NCBI RefSeq assembly: GCF_040802235.1
Contig: NC_133166.1
Coordinates: forward strand, 1,550,001 to 1,614,000
Source of the DNA: Manis javanica
Lineage: Eukaryota > Chordata > Mammalia > Pholidota > Manidae
DNA length: 64,000 nt
Direction of reading: 5' to 3'
In this document: one piece after another, positions 1-11,439 of the stretch
Layout: the number at the start of each line of letters is the position of its first letter
Numbering within the stretch: the stretch's first letter is position 1
Notes under the pieces: model-generated
Database searches by the model: none
What the model was told of the DNA's origin: nothing
Seen by the model: only the letters and a program-made list of their open reading frames with translations
Made by a program: the position numbers and the translations under genes

Positions 1-140
1 TGGGATCTCACTATCTACCAACTGTGTGACCTTGAGCAAGCTACCTGCCCTCCAGGTATTTTGAGTTCTGGAGATAAAAATAGGCCTCACCCCATAGGAT
101 GGTGGAGCATTAAGGAAACCAATGCATAGAAAGTATTTTG
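1..140 (+). repeat. MIR fragment
   Basis: CAACTGTGTGACCTTGAGCAAG followed by a degraded core matches the tRNA-derived SINE MIR in sense. Confidence 0.7.
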
Positions 141-640
141 AGGCATCCTGGTGTGGAGGGAGGGGTCAGTACACATCCGCCAGAGTAGTGTCAGTTGGCC
201 AGATTAAGGTCCTGACCCAGTCATGAGGACATTCAGTTCTTAAGACAAGGCGAAGAGAACTGAACGCCAGTAAGATGATAACAAACCCTTTTTATACCTC
301 CAAGTGCGGTGGTGATTGACTAAGCCGTAGCTGTGAGCTGCGACCATCTTGTCCTGTGTCTATATGTGACACACTTAGGGTGGTGGAGGGGAAGGGCAGG
401 CGCGTGCACGCGCGCACACACACAGCCCCCCCCTCAGCCCTCCTGCTTGTTCATCACCTCAGCGTTCCACCCTCTGGGCTTGTCATAAATAGACAAGGAG
501 TGAAGAAACTCAGAATGCGAGAAGCCAGGATAACACCACCCACCCCAGCACGGCACTTTTACAGCGGTTTGCAGCTTACACTGCAGTGCCCTGCTTTATC
601 CGGCCCCTTCCCCACTGTAGCCCTGCGGAGAAGGTGGTAT
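141..640. other. No gene seen; short CA run at 405-425
   Basis: Unique-looking sequence. An open frame of about 100 codons (356-661, plus) shows no recognisable protein. Confidence 0.6.
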
Positions 641-770
641 TGGCCCCATTTTACAGATTAGGGATTTGAGGCTCAGGGAATTAAAGTTCCTTAACTAAAG
701 TCATAAGACAACTAAGTGGCCAATGTGTACCTAGAATCCAGGGTTCCTGACAACCAGTCCAGACTATGCC
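641..770 (-). repeat. MIR fragment
   Basis: CCCATTTTACAGATTAGGGA and GGCTCAGGGAATTAAAGTTCC are the reverse-strand MIR core. Confidence 0.85.
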
Positions 771-2300
771 AAAGAGGCTGCTCCTCAGGCAGCAGCCCAG
801 CCCAGAGTGAGGGGCACCCCTCTGGTGGCTGAAGAGTCCAGCTCTCTCTCTTCCAAGAGGTAGGCCTGCTCCTTCTTTCCTTCCTCTCTGCTTTCCTTCC
901 TGCCTCCTCCCTCAGGAAGCCTTCCTACCATCCCTGTTTTGTGTCCAAAGCCGCCCTGCAGACAGCTCTCCTCTTCCACTTCCTGTTTCTCTTGGCAGAG
1001 CAGGAGGAAAAGAACCCAGAGCCAGAGCTCCAGGCCCCAGAGACTACAGATGATGCTTGATGGCTCTGCGGGTGCCCCACGACCCACTCCCACCCAAGCT
1101 GTCCTCTGGTGGGCCTGCAGCTTCCACCAGCGCCACCCCAGCCCGGTCCCCCCCTTGGAGAGGCCACTCCCAGCTGCTTAGGGACTCTGCCTCCCAGCCC
1201 AAGTGGCCTGTGAGCCTCCCAAGACCTTCTCTGCCCCTCCAGGTCCTCCTCATGGATGGTGGCCTGCAGGCTACTCTGTAGGCGACTTCAAGTTGCCCAG
1301 CACCCCAGGGCTGGGGCCCTGACCTCTGGCATCCAAGAAAGCTGACATAGCAGTGGAGAGAATTAGAAACACTGGATTTCTCCGACTGTGGGGCCCTAGC
1401 AAGCTTAGAGGCCCTAGTCCTTGGAAGGTGGGTGAGGGGTTGGCAGACAGAGGGGGCACTTAGAAAGGGACCCAGGGCTTCTCCTACCTGTGGGGCCTCT
1501 GCCTGGGGACTTGGCAGCTGTCTCCTTCGTCTAGCTGGGCAGCCCCTCTCCCCTACTGCCTTTAAGTCTCCAGCTCTTTTGACCCCGCCCCCCAATTTCC
1601 TCCGCCTTTCCCCCCACCCCACTTGAAGAGCCTTGGGCTGCAGAAGAGCATTGTTTACTGCCCTGTTGGTACAACACTTTCCCCTGGCCCAGGAGGCTCA
1701 CATTCCCTAGGAAGATGACAGGTGGCACCTTTCAATCACAGCCTGTCCCTCTGGCCCTGACCCTGGCAGTATCTGCCCTGGGGTCATCTTTCTTCCCAAT
1801 GTACTTACCTGGCCAGGGCCACACCAAAACCATCTGCAGGCCCGTTTGGAGCTTGGTGACCAGCACTCTGGCCTTGCCTGCCATCCAGAGCCCAGGCAAG
1901 GCCTGCTCTGCCCCCCTTGTTCACCCCACACATGAGCCCCCCATGGTCCTCTAAATACTTTTCCTCAGACAGAAGCAGCTGCTGAAGGGTGGGCTGAGTT
2001 GGGGGTGAGTGGGACAGCTGCCAGTAGAGGGGTTGTGCCAGCAGAGGGCTCACACGAACAGAGAGCTTCAGGTGGGGGAGGGGCAAATGGGAGGAGAGAT
2101 GGCTCAGGCTGGTGTACTGCTGGGCTCAGACTGGATGAAATACCAAACTGAGTTCTATTTTGAGCTGAAGTGACCAGTACACAGTAGGCTTTTAACAGAT
2201 TTTTTTGTACTGAATTCAGGGTTTGCTCAGAAAAACAAAATAAATCTTTACCTTCTCTATGTGTCCTGAGATCTAAGAAAGGCACTACTCTGAAGATTGC
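771..2300. other. Unique intergenic sequence, no gene recognised
   Basis: Pyrimidine-rich and free of recognisable repeats for most of its length. Several open frames of 60-190 codons exist on both strands but lack domains. The neighbouring gene expected on this side, SMTNL1, was not identifiable here. Confidence 0.5.
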
Positions 2301-2319
2301 ATGCAGGGGCTCTACCTAC

Positions 2320-2750
2320 CACCAGCAGAGCTTGAGGCTCTCCCGCCCCCCTCCCCCAGGCTCCACCCCTTCAGCCACACTGGCCTCTTTCCTGTTCCTT
2401 GAATAAATGGATTCCCTTCCTCACTCAGTAATGTAACCTTTTGGCTTCTGCTCTTTGCAAGCTTAGTTCCTGGTCATTCTTCTGCTGTCAGCTCCAATTT
2501 CATTTGCTCAGGGAGGCCTCCCGTGACCTTCAGTTCCTCTGCGTCATTTTAGCCTGTTTTGTTTTCTTCATAATATATATTAGAATCAAAAATTACCTTA
2601 TTCACCTCCTTATTCTGACTCTCACTAGACTCTATAAACTTCATGAGGGCAGGGACTTTACGTTCATGGCTATATGCCCAGGGCAAAGCAAAAAAGCTTG
2701 GCTCATATCAGGTGCTCAAAACATATAATATATTAAGTAAGTAAGTAAAT
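2320..2750 (+). repeat. L2 LINE 3' fragment
   Basis: TTCAGCCACACTGGCCTCTT, CTCAGGGAGGCCTCCCGTGACC and CTTCATGAGGGCAGGGACTTT are L2 3'-end landmarks; the end runs into AAGTAAGTAAGTAAATAAAT. Confidence 0.85.
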
Positions 2751-3059
2751 AAATATAAAAGTTAATAGAACTATGGAATAGGAAGGAACTTGGGGGCCCT
2801 TGCCTGGAATGATGTGAAGCCAAGTTTGGGTACCAATGGTTGAGTAGCCAATATTGATGGCTGCCAGCTGCCTCTAGTATTGAGATGTCTCCTCCACCCA
2901 TCTAGAGTGCATATGCTCAAGGTTGGTGAGCTTTTCCACATCTCTCTCCAGCTTGCTGTCCTTTTTAAAAATTAAAACCCATTTCTCTTTTTGCCTTACT
3001 GTTATTAGGCATTGAAAATAGCAGCATATTAGATCATTGTATCATTCATTGAAACTTAG

Positions 3060-3830
3060 AAAATCCGCATATTCATTGATCAAATGGTTTTTGAACACCT
3101 AGTACACCTCATATGTACTTGGGATATGGCAGTGAACAATAAGAAGTAGGCAGTTCACAGAGCTTACATTTCAGAGTGGGGGAGATAGGCAGTAAGCAAA
3201 TCAATAAATGGAATGTGTTATATTAGACAGTGATAGGTTCTGTAGAGAAAAGTGAAGCAGAGAAGAGGATGAGGAATGGTTTTATTTGTGTGGGGTGGAG
3301 TGAGATAACACTTTTAGAAAGAGTAGTCAAAAGATGACATCCCTGAGAGATATTGGAGAAAAGACCCAAAGGAACCAAGAAAGTCAGGCATGCAGTTATG
3401 TCGGGAAAAGCATTCCAGGCAGAAGGAACAGCAAGTGGAAAGTTGGGGAAGGGTTAGGGAAACGCATGTGCTTGGCTTGTTGGATGAATAGAAAGGAGAC
3501 CAGCATGGCTGGGGCAGAATATGGAACTGGAGAATAGTAGGAGACAAAAGATGGGGGGTTGGGGGTTGGTGGAGGGTGAACCATGGGCTATAGGCCATTG
3601 TAAGGACTTTGGCTTTTGCTCTGTGATTGGAAGTCAGTAGAGTGTTCTGGGTTGTGAAGCGACATGATCTAACTGGTTTCTTCCAAGAACACTCTGGTTG
3701 CTGTTCTCAGAATAGACTCAAGGGGAAGCATGAGCTAACGTGGGAAACCAGTCAGGACACTCCTGCAGTAGCCCAGCTGGGAGGGGTGGTGGTTTGGACT
3801 GACTGTCAGCAGTGGAGGTGACAGTGCATA
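3060..3830 (-). repeat. L2 LINE, antisense
   Basis: GAGCATTCCAGGCAGA-type, GGAACAGCAAGTGGAAAG and ACTCTGGTTGCTGTTCTCAG segments are the reverse complement of the L2 3' region, about 770 bp long. Confidence 0.85.
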
Positions 3831-3839
3831 AGTAATTAA

Positions 3840-4430
3840 GGCTCTGCCAGCTTTCTCTGCAAGCTAACAGAATGACTATTTCATTGAAGCCATCCATTGA
3901 CATTCTAATTTTCTCATCTTCTGCCCATCTCAGGGGAGTCCTCCTAGGCTGTCTCTGCATTCTCTACACCTTTCATGAGTGGTCAGAGCCCACATGAGAT
4001 CCTGAGTAACAATGCTGCATCCCTTCCTCTGGGGTTGAGGTCCTCTGAGAGGATGATACTGACCCATGGTGAGCTCCCCCTGGGAGTCTGGGCAGGGGTG
4101 GAGCTCAGTGTAGAGCAAGGCCCAGAGCTTCAGCATGGTGCTGACAGACATCAGCAGTTTGGGATGGTGAGTATAGATTACAGAGATCTTGGAAGACTGG
4201 GGTTATATAAATTTCTTTGACAAGAAGAAAGTTAACAGGTTCAACTGGAGATTTCTACTTGTAAATCCTCATATCTCTAACTGCATAAGCACAGGAAGGA
4301 CAAGACACAGTCTTATAGTAGATAATAACAATAACATTGTCATCACTAAGAACAATGATTTCCCAGTGCTGGGCTGGGTGTGGGGAGGTGGTTGTGGAGA
4401 TGCTGTTGAGGACAAAGTTTCAGTTATTCA
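3840..4430. other. Intergenic sequence, nothing recognised
   Basis: No open frame with domain content and no confident repeat. Confidence 0.5.
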
Positions 4431-4439
4431 AGATGAGTA

Positions 4440-4810
4440 AGTTCAAGGGCTCTGCTCTACAGCATTGTGCATAAGCAGAACAATACTGTATTATGCACTT
4501 AAAAATAAGTTAAATCTCATGTTAAGTGTTTTTTGCCACAGAAGGGCAAAAGACATTTTTGAGGAATTGGGGTAAATTAAATATGTGCATTAGATTACAT
4601 TAAGAAATTACTGTAATTCTGAGGGCATGAAAATGACGTTATAGAGAAAGACTTCATCTGTTAGAGATAAAAATAGATGAAGAAAATAGGACTAAATGTT
4701 AACAGTTGTTAAATCCTGGTGACGGGTATGTGGAAGTTCAATATATGGTACTCTCCACTTTTCTGTATGTTTTTAATTTTCCCTAATAAAAGTCTAAAAT
4801 TAAAAAACCC
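4440..4810 (+). repeat. Old L1 (L1M) 3' end
   Basis: AACAATACTGTATTATGCACTT, AAATCTCATGTTAAGTGTT and CTAATAAAAGTCTAAAATTAA are typical old-L1 3' UTR segments. Confidence 0.75.
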
Positions 4811-4879
4811 CCAAGAATTTCTTTTTATTGAGCATCTGCCATGGACTAAGTACTTTCAATACACTGTATTTCCTGTTTA

Positions 4880-5290
4880 TTTTTATTTTTTATAATTATT
4901 TTTTAAAACTTTATTTTGAAATAATTATAGGTTTACAGGAAGTTGCATAAATGGTACAGAGAGGGTCCTGATGGTTAAATCTTACTTAAGATTTATCCAC
5001 TGGAGGTTAAATCAATATCAAAGTCAAAAAGCTGACATTGGTACAATGGTGAGTATAGTTCCTTGACATCTTAATCACATATGGACATTCATATAAACAC
5101 CTCTGCAATCAAGATGCATAACCATTCCATCACCATAAAGATCTCTTTTGTGCTATACCCTTATAGGAACACCTCCTTTCCTCCCCCCACCAATTCTAAC
5201 CCCAGGCAACCATTGATCTCTTCTCCTTCTCTGTAATTTTGTCATTAAAAAAATGCAATTTAAATGGAATCATACAATATCCAAGCCTTC
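4880..5290 (-). repeat. Old L1 (L1M) fragment
   Basis: AACTTTATTTTGAAATAATTATAGG, then CAGGAAGTTGCATAAA, match antisense L1M 3' sequence. An A/T-rich MIR scrap (GAGCATCTGCCATGGACTAAG) precedes it. Confidence 0.75.
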
Positions 5291-5389
5291 ATAACACCTA
5301 ATAAAAATCCCATCTAGGAAGCAGATTCCTCTTGTACGAACCCATCTCCTTTTTCCATGCAATTCTTAATAGTCCATAATATTTGACTA

Positions 5390-5895
5390 TATTATGAAAA
5401 GCAAAAACCAGAGCAACATATATCCATTAAAACCTGTGTACAATAATATTCATAACAGCATTATCGTAATAGCCCCAAACTGGAAACAACACAAAAAGTC
5501 TATCAATAGAAGAAATGATAAATGAACTGTGGCTTATTCACACAAACACTAGACAGCAAAAAAAAGAATAATAGATATGCACAAAAACATCAATAAAATC
5601 TTACAGAAACATTAAGCTAAAGAAGTCGGGCACAAAACCGAAAATAATGTTTAATTCCATTTACTTGAAGTTCCAGAGTAGGAAAAACTAACTGATGGTG
5701 ATGGAAGTCAGAATAGTGGTTAACTGCTGGAGAGGAGGAATTAACTGGGAAGGAATGTATTTTTTAGGAATTATTTTGTATCTTGAACTGAGAGGTGGTT
5801 ATAAGAATAAATATAAATTTAAAAATTATGCTTAAGATTCATGCACTTTGCTCCCTTTACTGTATAAATGCTATACCTCAGTTTAAAAGTATCAG
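5390..5895 (+). repeat. Old L1 (L1M) fragment
   Basis: CCCCAAACTGGAAACAACAC, AGAAATGATAAATGAACTGTGG and GTTCCAGAGTAGG are sense L1M segments. Confidence 0.8.
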
Positions 5896-6433
5896 GGCAC
5901 AGGGTTTGACAAAGATGCATGCTTAGAGCAGTAATGAAGCCCAGTGTTTAAAATCCAAACTTTCTTGGACAGTAAGGGAAGTAATTAACATATACCATAT
6001 AAAGTGTCCAGCTCAACTTCTCTGATGGGCTATGTAACCTTGAATCATTAATTTGCATCTTCTAAATTTCATTTACTGGGAAATCCCTTAAAAGATCAAG
6101 GGATTTAGTTTTTATTCTTTTTGGGGGGTTGGGGTGAGGGGTGCAGATCGAAGAATACTTGCGGTCTTGAAGATGAAGAGTTCACAAGTAGTCTCCTTTT
6201 CCCTCACCCAAATGCACTAGATTAGCTCTGGTGGCAGCCGAAATTGCTCCTATTCATTTCTTTATGGCCCATGGCGTTTAATGTTTTGTCTTTCTACGAG
6301 CAGGCACCGTGGTTCACTTATCTTTGCAATCCCCAAGAAATCTTAGTGACATACATGTAACTGTATTCACACAACGTCCCTTGGAACACTGGTTCTTAAA
6401 CTTGGCTTCACAAAGGACTCACCTGAGGAATTT

Positions 6434-6880
6434 TTTTTTATTAAGGTATCATTGATATACAATCTTATGAAGGTTTTCACATGAGCAAGATTGTGGTTAC
6501 TACATTCACCCCTATTATCAAGTCCCCCCCACATACCCCATTACAGTCACTGCCCATCAGCATAGTAAGATGCTATAGAGTCCCTTCTTGGAGCCTGAAT
6601 CTGCTGCTGTTTTGTTCCTTCAGTTTTGCTTCGTTGTTGTACTCCACAAATGAGAGAAATCATTTGGTACTCGTCTTTCTCCACCTGGCTTATTTCACTG
6701 AGCAAAATACCCTCTATCCATCCATGTTGTTGCAAATGGTAGGATTTGTTTTCTTCTTATGGCTGAATAATATTTCATTGTGTATATGTACCACATCATC
6801 TTTGTCCATTCATCTACTGATGGTCACTTAGGTTGCTTCCACATCTTGGCTATTGTAAATAGTGCTGCGATAAACATAGG
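6434..6880 (-). mobile_element. Young L1 3' end, 5'-truncated
   Basis: Poly(T) then ATTAAGGTATCATTGATATAC, antisense. Contains the end of ORF2 and the 3' UTR. Perfect 15-bp flanking duplication. Confidence 0.9.
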
Positions 6881-6971
6881 TCACCTGAGGAATTTATAAA
6901 TTTACTGTGCCTGGGTTCTACTCCCAGAGATTCTGACTTAATTGGTATGAGGTGAGATCTGGGCATTGGAC

Positions 6972-7156
6972 CTTTTTTTTAATGGTTTTATTTATAATTA
7001 AAAAAAATTAAGGTATCATTGATATACAATCTTACGAAGGTTTCACATGAGCAACATTGTGGTTACTACATTCCCACCCACCCCCCACCCCAACGCAATC
7101 AGTATCAGCATAGTAAGATGCTATAGAGCCATTACTTGTCTTCTCCGTGCTATACT
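6972..7156 (-). mobile_element. Young L1 3' UTR fragment
   Basis: Same 3'-end family; poly(T) at 6973-6980 and GGTATCATTGATATAC from 7012. Flanks share GCATTGG. Confidence 0.75.
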
Positions 7157-7165
7157 GCATTGGGC

Positions 7166-7374
7166 TTTTTTTTTTTTTGGTATCATTAATCTACAATTAC
7201 ATGAAGGACATTATGTTTACTAGGCTCCACCCTTCACTAAGTCCCCCCACATACCCGTTCAGAGTCACTGTCCATCAACATAGTAGGATGCTGTAAAATC
7301 ACTACTTGTCTTCTCTGTGTTGCACAGCCCTCCCCGTGCCCCCCCCCCCGCCCCACTATACACGTTAATCATAT
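7166..7374 (-). mobile_element. Young L1 3' UTR fragment
   Basis: Poly(T) at 7166-7178, then GGTATCATTAATCTAC; flanked by GCATTGGGC at 7157-7165 and 7375-7383. Confidence 0.75.
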
Positions 7375-7639
7375 GCATTGGGCATTTTTAAAGCATCCCC
7401 TGTGACCTTCACGTGCAGCATAAACTGGGACCTGCTCTTTGGGGACGTCACTTCTCTGCACCTGGTTTGTGCTCAGGCATCAGCAATGCGCGGGCCGGGG
7501 TCGAGATTCCCTGAGCTCTGTGGTCCTGCTCCTTCCTACAGAACCAATAAATTCAAACCTCCGTGATTACCCGAGAGACTTGACAACCATGCTGCAGGCG
7601 CTCTGCACCCCGGCCGACCCTCTATGGTATTTGGGGGGA

Positions 7640-7890
7640 ACTCTAGCCATTTGCAAGCGGTCTCCGCCTTCCGCCAGGGCCGGCAGTTCCCTCTCTATGG
7701 TAGCCGTTTCTCAGCGCCGCCTCGTTGGTACTTCATTCCGGAAGCGAGTCCGAATCAAAGAAGAGGAGGGACTTCCCTCTCGGAAGTGACCTACGCCCTT
7801 TCGCCTTATCCTGTGTGGGTGCTGCATGAACTTTTCGTGTTCGCCCGAAGTTGGAGACACCGGGGGTATTGTGACCGGCCCTAGGCCGTG
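7640..7890 (+). promoter_or_regulatory. TIMM10: TIMM10 promoter and 5' untranslated exon, GABP/ETS-rich
   Basis: CpG-containing stretch ahead of TIMM10. It carries CCGGAAGC at 7738-7745, an inverted ACTTCC at 7771-7776 and CGGAAGTG at 7781-7788. These match ETS-family (GABP/NRF-2) sites, common in promoters of nuclear genes for mitochondrial proteins. A non-coding first exon ends at a GTGAGT donor at 7891 and would splice to 8319. No TATA box is evident, so the transcription start is inferred to lie near 7790. Confidence 0.7.
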
Positions 7891-8363
7891 GTGAGTGACC
7901 TCAGACCTCAAGGTGACTCTGGTCGTGGCGCTGCCATTTCAGAGGTGCACCCCCTGAGTACGGCCCGGCTCCTTAGTTCCGCGTAGTTGCGAATTCCGAG
8001 GATCCCAGAGGTTCAGGCTCAGGATTTAGGATGCTCCTTCACAGTCACCTGAGTTCTCCTGGGTAAAGGTGACCTCGACGTTACTATGCGCCAGGGCTCC
8101 GGGGCTCGATTTCTAGTCCCTGCAGTGACTTGCTGCGTTGGGCTAGGCAGTGGGCCCTTTCAGGACCCGTTTCCACATCTGTGAAATGGGGTGGTTGAAC
8201 TCACCAAGGTCGGTGGCCCCTGCCGGGCTGATGCCCTGTAATTCCTCTGCATGCCCTAAACTTTGGGTTGCGAAAGTGAACGGGAGGGGTGGGTGTTGAC
8301 GGTGATGTCTGCTCCCAGGACTAGGAGGCCAGAAGCGCATCGCCTCCACGGAGCAGGGCGGAG

Positions 8364-8434
8364 ATGGATCCGCTCAGGGCCCAGCAGCTGGCTGCGGAGC
8401 TGGAGGTAGAGATGATGGCTGATATGTACAATAG
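8364..8434 (+). CDS. TIMM10: TIMM10 coding exon 1 (residues 1-24)
   Basis: Begins at the ATG inside an exon that opens at 8319 after a CCCAG acceptor, and ends in AATAG before the GTAAGA donor at 8435. It encodes the acidic N-terminal helix before the first CX3C motif. Confidence 0.96.
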
Positions 8435-9809
8435 GTAAGAGGTGCTTCTGCGTTACCTTATCAGAGAATTATCCTAGGCCAGTGGTCTTTGTGAGGGCAG
8501 TGGTCGACAACGTCTGAAAAATGCTTTCCTCAATCTAGGGAAGTTGGAGGCCACTGCTTACCCTCCTGGCCCCTGCTTCTCGAGGTCGAGGACTAATGCG
8601 TTCATAGTATGGACCAGAACAGATTGGGCATTTAGACTGGGACGGAATTGGCGATGAAGGATCCGAGCAGGCAGAGAAGCTCTGGTCCGAGCTCTGGTTA
8701 GGTTCCAAGAACAGTTAAGCATTTGCCTTTTGACAAACAGCGCAGAGCCCGTTTAGTAGTTAACATTTCTTAAACCCTTACTCCACCTCAGGTACTTTTG
8801 ATGAACATTTTACAGCATTATTTTTTTTGATCTTCAAAATTCACTGGGTTAATTTTACTTGTCCCATTTTAAGGGGAGGACACTGAGGCTCCTGGAGATT
8901 AAATAACTTCTCAGGGTCCACAGCTGATCAGTAGTGATGTCAGGACCAGAACCTCAGTCTGAGTCCAAACTAGTGCCCATAACCATTAGTATGGTCTTGA
9001 GCAAGTTACTTGAAGTATTTGGTGGTTTCCCTATCTATAAAATGGAGATAATAGTAGTACTTACCTCATAGAGACATTATTAATTTTAGATATAAAAATG
9101 TATGACAAGCTCTTAGTATCAAGCCCAACACATAATAAGAGTCAAGAAACATTTGTTATTTTTATCAGCTTAAGCTCTCTGGTATTTCCTCTCTTGATTA
9201 GTTGGTTTATTTCAGAGACTATGTGTTAGAATAATTTTTAAATATAGGTTGTGAAGTCAGACTACCTGGGCTCATGTCCCAGCTCTGTGTGATCCTGAGG
9301 CTTTCTGTGCCTTAATTTCCTCATCTGTAAAATGGGAATTATTATTGTGCTCACCTTATAGGGTGATTGTAAGGATTGCATAACAGAATCTGTATCAGGC
9401 ACTTAACATGATGCTTAAAACATAGCCAGTAGTCAGCCTATTTAATTGGTCATAAACACAAAGTTCCTACTTTCAAGGACCTTGAAGGTGGTTGAGGTAC
9501 AAACTGAGAATTTACCCTGCCTTTTGGGAGGTGTGAGATCAGTAGAATAGGGCAGGAATGGTCAGCCACAGGATGCTGCTGACTGCCTTGCCCTTCCTTC
9601 CTCCCAGAATGACCAGTGCCTGCCACCGGAAGTGTGTGCCTCCCCACTACAAGGAAGCAGAATTGTCCAAGGGCGAGTCTGTTTGCTTGGACCGGTGTGT
9701 CTCCAAGTACCTGGACATCCATGAGCGGATGGGCAAAAAGTTGACAGAGTTGTCTATGCAGGATGAAGAATTGATGAAGAGGGTGCAGCAAAGTTCTGGG
9801 CCTGCGTGA
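8364..9809 (+). CDS. TIMM10: TIMM10, mitochondrial import inner membrane translocase subunit Tim10 (2 coding exons)
   Basis: Small TIM chaperone that with TIMM9 forms the soluble hexamer of the mitochondrial intermembrane space and escorts hydrophobic inner-membrane precursors, such as carriers, to the TIM22 complex. The coding sequence joins 8364-8434 and 9608-9809 (71 + 202 nt), giving exactly 90 residues plus TGA. The join restores codon 24 (AG|A, Arg), and both introns are GT-AG. The protein shows the family signature, twin CX3C motifs at C29/C33 and C50/C54, which form the two intramolecular disulfides. There is no cleavable presequence, as expected for a MIA40 substrate. The start ATG has G at -3 and G at +4. 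The sequence matches human TIMM10 as I recall it throughout. It is a single-copy intact gene; the intron between coding exons contains three MIR fragments. Confidence 0.98.
8750..8990 (-). repeat. MIR in TIMM10 intron
   Basis: GAACATTTTACAGCATTA then GGACACTGAGGCTCCTGGAGA, reverse-strand MIR. Confidence 0.75.
8991..9160 (+). repeat. MIR in TIMM10 intron
   Basis: GGTCTTGAGCAAGTTACTTGA and CTATAAAATGGAGATAATAG, sense MIR. Confidence 0.85.
9245..9440 (+). repeat. MIR in TIMM10 intron
   Basis: TTCCTCATCTGTAAAATGGG core with tRNA-like head upstream. Confidence 0.9.
9608..9809 (+). CDS. TIMM10: TIMM10 coding exon 2 (residues 24-90)
   Basis: Follows a CTCCCAG acceptor and ends with TGA at 9807-9809. 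It contains both CX3C motifs and the C-terminal helix. A canonical AATAAA lies 50 bases past the stop. Confidence 0.97.
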
Positions 9810-9858
9810 GGTCTCAGACAGTAGACACCCAAGGTGCACTGACCCTTCCCACTTGTCT

Positions 9859-9864
9859 AATAAA
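9859..9864 (+). promoter_or_regulatory. TIMM10 polyadenylation signal
   Basis: AATAAA 50 bases after the TIMM10 stop, followed by GT-rich sequence (GGGTGTCTTCTGTG). This implies a very short 3' UTR ending near 9880. Confidence 0.9.
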
Positions 9865-9997
9865 AGTGGCCCCATTGGGTGTCTTCTGTGAAGACTGCCA
9901 GGCCTAGGTTCTCCCTGGAGCGTCTCCAGGGACCTAGACTATGGCAGAGCTCCCTCCTGGTCGAAGAAGGGGTATTTGTCACACTGGAATGTGGCCG

Positions 9998-10026
9998 TAT
10001 GTTTGTGTATGTGTGTATGTATATAT
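9998..10026. repeat. Short GT/AT microsatellite
   Basis: GTTTGTGTATGTGTGTATGTATATA just beyond TIMM10. Confidence 0.8.
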
Positions 10027-10129
10027 TAAAACTAGTTTGTTAACACCTACTTTGTGTAAAAGCAGTGTGCCTGGCACTTGGGAGTAAAGGCAGCAGACAT
10101 GGCCTCTACCAGTAGGGGGAGTCTAATGT

Positions 10130-10345
10130 CGTGTTCTAAAGTATAGACAGCTTCTGTGGCTTAGGTTTGCACCTGGGGTCAGCCGCTTTGTGACCCTGAA
10201 CTTGCCATTTCACTGTGCTTTAGCTTCCTCTGTAAAATGGGGATAACCATAGGGCTGTTAGGAAGATTAAATGAGTTATTATGTGTAAAGCATTTACAGT
10301 AATGACTAGGGCATAGGAAGTGCTCAATTTCACTATATATATTGA
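10130..10345 (+). repeat. MIR
   Basis: CTTCCTCTGTAAAATGGGGA and AGATTAAATGAGTTATTATG. Confidence 0.9.
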
Positions 10346-10925
10346 AATAGAACTTTAAGTGGAGGCTGGCAGGCATTTTCACAAGTGATAAAAAGGAATA
10401 CTTAAAGGAGGAGTGAAAAGTAAATGGGATTTAAGAAGGAGGTAGCTAATCTCTTGGTTCTAAATGGCAATATCAAACTGTGAAGGGACCCAGTTTCTTG
10501 TGTGATATGTGATCCAGGGAGGCAGCTGGCTGATAACCGTGCCAGCCAGTGCTCACCTGGATCAGGGGCTGTGCTCCTCCGTATGAGATGCGCTCTGATC
10601 CACTGAGCTGGGCTAAGGGTCCTATTAGGAAATGTTTGCCAGAGGTCAAATAAGTGGAGCAGTAACAGAGGCCAGGGCTGACCGCTGCACTTGCTGTCTG
10701 GGGAGAGGCCACAACTTCAAATTCCTGTCCTGGCAAGTGCCCTGGAGCATTGTGCAGCCTTCAGGATGTATCGGTCACTCCTTCAGGTGGCATTTTCGTT
10801 GACACCAGCACCACCGTGACAGCGGTGTGTTCACAGTGGACCTTCATGGGTGGAGGGAGGTATGTGGAATGTGCCCTCACCAGGTCATTGGGCATGGAGT
10901 AAAAGAAACAGAATAGAGGCAGTGT
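10346..10925. other. Intergenic sequence, nothing recognised
   Basis: No protein-like open frame and no confident repeat. Confidence 0.5.
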
Positions 10926-10929
10926 TTGG

Positions 10930-11100
10930 GGCTTAAAAGTGAAGATTTAAGCCAGACTGCCCGAGGTGAGAGTTTCTGGCTGTGAGATCCTGGGAGAGGC
11001 ATTTATCTGTGCTGTGCCTCAGCTACACCATTTATAAATTGGTGATAGAGGTACCTACCTCATTGTGAAAATTAAGTGTTAAGAGTGCCTACCTCTGTCA
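10930..11100 (+). repeat. MIR
   Basis: TGCCTCAGCTACACCATTTATAAA and GTACCTACCTCATTG. Confidence 0.8.
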
Positions 11101-11439
11101 CAATAAGGACTAAATAATGCTAGCTCACTTGCTCTCTTTTTTAATTGCTTAGTTTGGTATGAGGAGACACCAGATAAATCCCCGGAAAACTTAAAACCGC
11201 TGTCCCTTGAGCCTAGCAGTGGGCAGAGTCCAGGCTCCCTGCCAGGTACTGAAGTGCCAGTTTGGGTCAACAGGTGGCACTGTGTGCTTACAGGATCGGC
11301 CCTGCTGTGAAAATTCGACACATGTATATGATTTGCCTCTTCTGTGCTGGCGTTGTGCTAGGAAGGGGGGAGAGGTAAGGAAAATTGGTATCACAGCTGC
11401 CCTCTTTAGCAAGGAACATCCGAAATTCTCTGACAGTGC

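Larger units (their letters stand above)
6385..7425. repeat. MER5A hAT element split by three L1 insertions
   Basis: MER5A-like blocks at 6390-6433, 6881-6969 and 7375-7425 read as one element if the three L1 pieces between them are removed. The first break has a 15-bp target duplication TCACCTGAGGAATTT at 6419-6433 and 6881-6895. Confidence 0.75.

Noticed and set aside
1044-1622. 192-codon minus-strand frame, considered as part of SMTNL1, the expected neighbour
   Set aside because: The translation has none of the acidic/lysine-rich or calponin-homology sequence of SMTNL1.
9245-9440. tRNA gene candidates in MIR heads
   Set aside because: MIR heads are tRNA-derived, but these copies are degraded, lack intact A and B boxes and cannot fold into a full cloverleaf.
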